A stretch of DNA of 33,593 nt from Veillonella sp. (lineage in GTDB: Bacteria; Bacillota; Negativicutes; Veillonellales; Veillonellaceae). The notes below the pieces were generated by a model. That model had not been told where the DNA came from, did not search any database, and saw nothing but the letters and a program-made list of their open reading frames with translations. Each line of letters begins with the position of its first letter. Position 1 is the first letter of the stretch. The translations under genes and the position numbers were made by a program. Below are positions 30,832 to 33,593 of this stretch, piece by piece. The stretch covers positions 1-33,593 of the forward strand of contig NZ_SVCB01000097.1 of the NCBI RefSeq assembly GCF_015058545.1, in the 5' to 3' direction.

Positions 30832-31611
30832 TTATCGTTGACTGTTAATCATATGAGCTAAACGGCCGGCGCCGAATCCGTTATCGATGTTCACTACGCC
30901 GACACCGGCAGCACAGGAATTTAACATAGATAACAAGGCGGCTAAGCCTTTAAAATTAGCGCCATAGCCTACACTGGTGGGCACGGCTATAATCGGTTTC
31001 GTCACAAGCCCGCCGATTACACTGGCCAATGCCCCTTCCATGCCCGCCACTACAATAACAACATTGGCAGCGGTAATATCATCTAAACGGTGAAATAAAC
31101 GATGAATCCCCGCTACGCCAACATCATAAATGCGAATCACTTCATTCCCCATAAGTTCCGCGGTTACGGCAGCTTCTTCGGCTATCGGAATATCGCTTGT
31201 CCCCGCTGTTACTACCGCAATAGTACGGCCCTCATTGCAAATAGCCTTATCACTATGACGATAAATAATACAGCTCGTTGCATCGTATTCAATTTCAGGG
31301 ATGATAGGTTTTAACGCATCATAAATGCTCTGTCTTGCTCTGGTCCCCATATACGTACCGTAGTGCAAGTTCAGTTCTTTTAGAATGGTAATACACTGTT
31401 CATCGGTTTTACCTTCACAATAGACCACTTCGGGAAAACCCTGCCTTTTGGCACGATCCAAATCGAGTACGGCATCTTGTAAATTGCGCGCCCGCTCTTC
31501 TTTTTGGACCGCTTGACTAATCAATTCGGTAATCGATGACTGACATTCTTCTAAATCAAGGGAACCGTCTTTATAAGCTTTTAAAATTTGGCTGATGTCC
31601 TGTTCCTTCAT
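30832..31611 (-). CDS. larB: Nickel-pincer nucleotide biosynthesis carboxylase LarB
   Basis: LarB carboxylates and hydrolyses nicotinic acid adenine dinucleotide to start nickel-pincer cofactor synthesis. The 259-residue protein has a family-specific N-terminal region (DISQILKAYKDGSLDLEEC; PEVVYCEGKT; RARQSIYDAL) and a PurE-like C-terminal domain (VVTAGTSDIPIAEEA, VAGMEGALASVIGGL, PTSVGYGANFKGL). The ATG shares a base with the upstream stop (TAATG). The annotated-length alternative starting 11 codons earlier lies inside the methyltransferase gene and is less likely. larA and larE are not in the window. Confidence 0.92.
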   Translation of the reverse strand: MKEQDISQILKAYKDGSLDLEECQSSITELISQAVQKEERARNLQDAVLDLDRAKRQGFPEVVYCEGKTDEQCITILKELNLHYGTYMGTRARQSIYDALKPIIPEIEYDATSCIIYRHSDKAICNEGRTIAVVTAGTSDIPIAEEAAVTAELMGNEVIRIYDVGVAGIHRLFHRLDDITAANVVIVVAGMEGALASVIGGLVTKPIIAVPTSVGYGANFKGLAALLSMLNSCAAGVGVVNIDNGFGAGRLAHMINSQR

Positions 31612-32390
31612 TATAACCAACTCTCTCTCACTGCATACATGCATAAAGCTGCCGCTACGGACAAATTAAGGGACTCAATAGGGCCGTACATGGGAATAGT
31701 TATCCGATTATCGGCCATGTTGAACCAAGCTTGACTGAGCCCATTCGCTTCGTTGCCCAAAAGTAATAAGGTTTGCTTCGCAAATGTTACATCTTGAATT
31801 GCCTCAGCATTCTCCAAAGCAGTGGCATAGGCCGTTAACTGACTGTTTTTCATTAAACCCGCCACGTCTTCAACGGTAACATTTTCAAAAATCGGTATTT
31901 TAGTAATGGCACTCATAGTGCTGCGAACGGTCTTTTCATTATAAGGGTCCACACTGCCTTTTGTTAAAAAGAGCCCCTTTGCACCGGCCGCTAAAGCGGT
32001 GCGAATAATAGTCCCCAAATTACCGGGGTCTTGCACTTCATCAAGAAGCACATAAAGACCATCGGTAATCACTAAATCGTTAATATCATGATGTTGCTTC
32101 TTCACAATGGCAACGATGCCTTGACCGTTAACGGTAGATTCGATGGTATGCATCAAATCGCTGCGTACTGACCATAGCTTAATGCCTCGTTGTTCCGCCT
32201 CAGCTACGATGGAGTCGTAGTGACTGTCTTCTTTTACAAAAATCGTGCTTACCAGGCCCGTGGCCATCATATCACTTACGGTGCGAAGACCTTCCGCTAC
32301 ATACTCACCGTATAATTTGCGGTACTTTTTGCGCTGTAAAGATTGTGCATATTTTAATGTTTTATTATCTTTTGACGTAATGAGCTCCAA
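31611..32390 (-). CDS. SpoU-family RNA 2'-O-methyltransferase (TrmH/RlmB-like)
   Basis: A 259-residue SPOUT methyltransferase: an N-terminal substrate-binding domain (KDNKTLKYAQSLQRKKYR; EGLRTVSDMM) and the knotted catalytic domain with motif 1 DEVQDPGNLGTIIRTA, motif 2 LLLGNEANGLS and motif 3 IPMYGPIESLNLSVAAA. Members methylate 23S rRNA or tRNA; the exact site is not readable. The start is TTG at 32390 with GGGAGG ten bases upstream. It lies two bases beyond the ABC transporter stop and overlaps larB by one base. Confidence 0.9.
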   Translation of the reverse strand: MELITSKDNKTLKYAQSLQRKKYRKLYGEYVAEGLRTVSDMMATGLVSTIFVKEDSHYDSIVAEAEQRGIKLWSVRSDLMHTIESTVNGQGIVAIVKKQHHDINDLVITDGLYVLLDEVQDPGNLGTIIRTALAAGAKGLFLTKGSVDPYNEKTVRSTMSAITKIPIFENVTVEDVAGLMKNSQLTAYATALENAEAIQDVTFAKQTLLLLGNEANGLSQAWFNMADNRITIPMYGPIESLNLSVAAALCMYAVRESWL

Positions 32391-32392
32391 CC

Positions 32393-33593
32393 TTATTTCG
32401 CCTCCCAAAGTGCAAAGAATTCACCCTTTTGTGCAATTAACGATTCATAATCCCCCTGTTCTACAATTTGTCCGTGCTTAATCATATAAATACAGTTGGC
32501 CGAACGAATCGTCGACAAACGATGGGCAATGCTGATAATCGTTTTTTCACCGCGAATCGTTTCAATGGATTCCTGGATCAATTGTTCCGTATGACTGTCA
32601 ATATGAGCCGTTGCTTCGTCAAAGATGAGAACTTTGCGATCGCGCACCAAGACGCGAGCTAACGCTAACAACTGCTTCTGCCCGGTCGATAATAAGGAAC
32701 CTAAATAACCAACCGGCGTGTTATAGCCTTGCGGTAAGCGTTCAATCATGGCGTGTAAATGAGCCTTTTCGGCCGCTTTTATGAGATTCTCTTCGGGAAT
32801 CGTGTCATCGTAGAGGGAGAGGTTTTCACGAATAGTCCCTTTGAACAAATGACTATCTTGGAATACATAGCCCATGACTTCACGCAAGACAGCCGGCGCA
32901 TAATAGGCCGTATCATAGCCGTTGATACGAATCGTCCCTTTAGTTGGACGGTAAAAGCCCATCAATAAACTCATCAAGGTAGATTTACCGCCCCCGGATG
33001 GTCCTACGATGCCCACAAATTGCCCGCCGTCAATGGCAATGGAAATATCTTTTAAGGCATAATTATCAGAATCATCATAGGAGAACCATACATGGTCAAA
33101 TTCAATGGTGTTAATCGTTTTAAACTCGTCCGGAATCGCCACCGCTTCAATGGTCGTGTCGGACTCTTCATTAATAATCGGCACCAAACGCTCCGCACCG
33201 GCTAAGGCGCTTTGCAAGTTGTTATATTTTTCCGCAATTTCTTTAATCGGCTGGAAAAATTTATCCATGTACTGGATAAAGGCGAATACCGTACCGGCTT
33301 CCGTCACTGAATCGAACCAATTGGTAAAGCTGAAAATGGCGATAAAAATGACGAACAGTAAGCCGTCCACAATCGGGCGGAAGATAGCAAAAGTTTTAAC
33401 CTCGAATAAACCGGCTTCCAAAAACTCACGACTGATGCGGTCATACTGCTTCGCCATAATTTTTTCACCCACATAGGATTTAATAATGACGATGAAGTTG
33501 AGCATCTCCTGCACCGACGTATTGGAAGCAGCCAATTTGGTACGGACACCGCGGAACGCCTTACGGCTGTATTTTTGATAGATAAAAATAATA
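32393..33593 (-). CDS. ABC exporter half-transporter, C-terminal part (5' end outside window)
   Basis: The frame is open to the right edge, beginning IIFIYQKYSRKAFRG, so about 400 residues are visible and the N-terminal membrane helices are missing. The visible part has the second half of a type IV exporter membrane domain, then an ATPase: Walker A GPSGGGKST, Q-loop YVFQDSHLF, signature LSTGQKQ (a LSGGQ variant), Walker B VLIFDEAT and H-loop IAHRLST. The LSTGQ/AHIDS pattern resembles the YheH-type half of heterodimeric multidrug exporters. Substrate unknown; a partner gene would be expected just outside. Confidence 0.9.
   Translation of the reverse strand, partial: IIFIYQKYSRKAFRGVRTKLAASNTSVQEMLNFIVIIKSYVGEKIMAKQYDRISREFLEAGLFEVKTFAIFRPIVDGLLFVIFIAIFSFTNWFDSVTEAGTVFAFIQYMDKFFQPIKEIAEKYNNLQSALAGAERLVPIINEESDTTIEAVAIPDEFKTINTIEFDHVWFSYDDSDNYALKDISIAIDGGQFVGIVGPSGGGKSTLMSLLMGFYRPTKGTIRINGYDTAYYAPAVLREVMGYVFQDSHLFKGTIRENLSLYDDTIPEENLIKAAEKAHLHAMIERLPQGYNTPVGYLGSLLSTGQKQLLALARVLVRDRKVLIFDEATAHIDSHTEQLIQESIETIRGEKTIISIAHRLSTIRSANCIYMIKHGQIVEQGDYESLIAQKGEFFALWEAK

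Overview
The window looks like chromosomal DNA of a Negativicutes bacterium, most like Veillonella. The species is an inference from gene content and style: Firmicutes-type gene order, moderate-to-low GC, strong AGGAGG-type ribosome binding sites, and a lysine riboswitch of Firmicutes form. Almost every gene lies on the minus strand. The exceptions are an insertion-sequence remnant at the left edge and one unrecognised 113-residue gene at 22856-23197. There are no rRNA or tRNA genes, CRISPR arrays or phage genes.

Reading along the minus strand (right to left): a truncated ABC exporter half, a SpoU-type RNA methyltransferase, larB and a lone LarC C-terminal domain (nickel-pincer nucleotide pathway) form one tight group at 30.3-33.6 kb. 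A ChbG/YdjC deacetylase, a UPF0104 membrane protein and a PheB-like ACT protein overlap at 27.7-30.1 kb. They lead into hom-thrB (threonine synthesis) and then htpX-ndk-pduO. Late cobalamin genes follow in two blocks: cobU-cobQ-cbiB-cobS, then pduX-cobD-cobC behind their own promoter. Next is a version of the Bacillus yqhT-to-recN housekeeping cluster: rsuA-type gene, pepP, efp, two asp23 genes, nusB, a TsaD paralog, xseA, xseB, ispA, a DUF212 gene, tlyA, nadK, mnmM, argR, recN. The order is recognisable, but accB-accC, folD and dxs, which often sit in this cluster, are absent. The lysine branch dapB-asd-dapA closes the series behind a lysine riboswitch with an intrinsic terminator. An ISL3-type element ends about 130 bp beyond dapA.

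The aspartate-family genes connect logically: asd and hom supply the shared branch, dapA/dapB make the lysine and peptidoglycan precursor, and thrB makes homoserine phosphate for threonine. L-threonine is also the substrate of PduX, whose product CobD decarboxylates to the aminopropanol phosphate attached by CbiB. CobU, CobS and CobC then assemble the nucleotide loop, and PduO adenosylates the cobalt. The best leads are the orphan LarC C-terminal domain, the plus-strand unknown gene, the TsaD paralog, two operator-like palindromes at the pduX promoter, and a 26-bp tandem repeat across the 3' end of the PheB-like gene.
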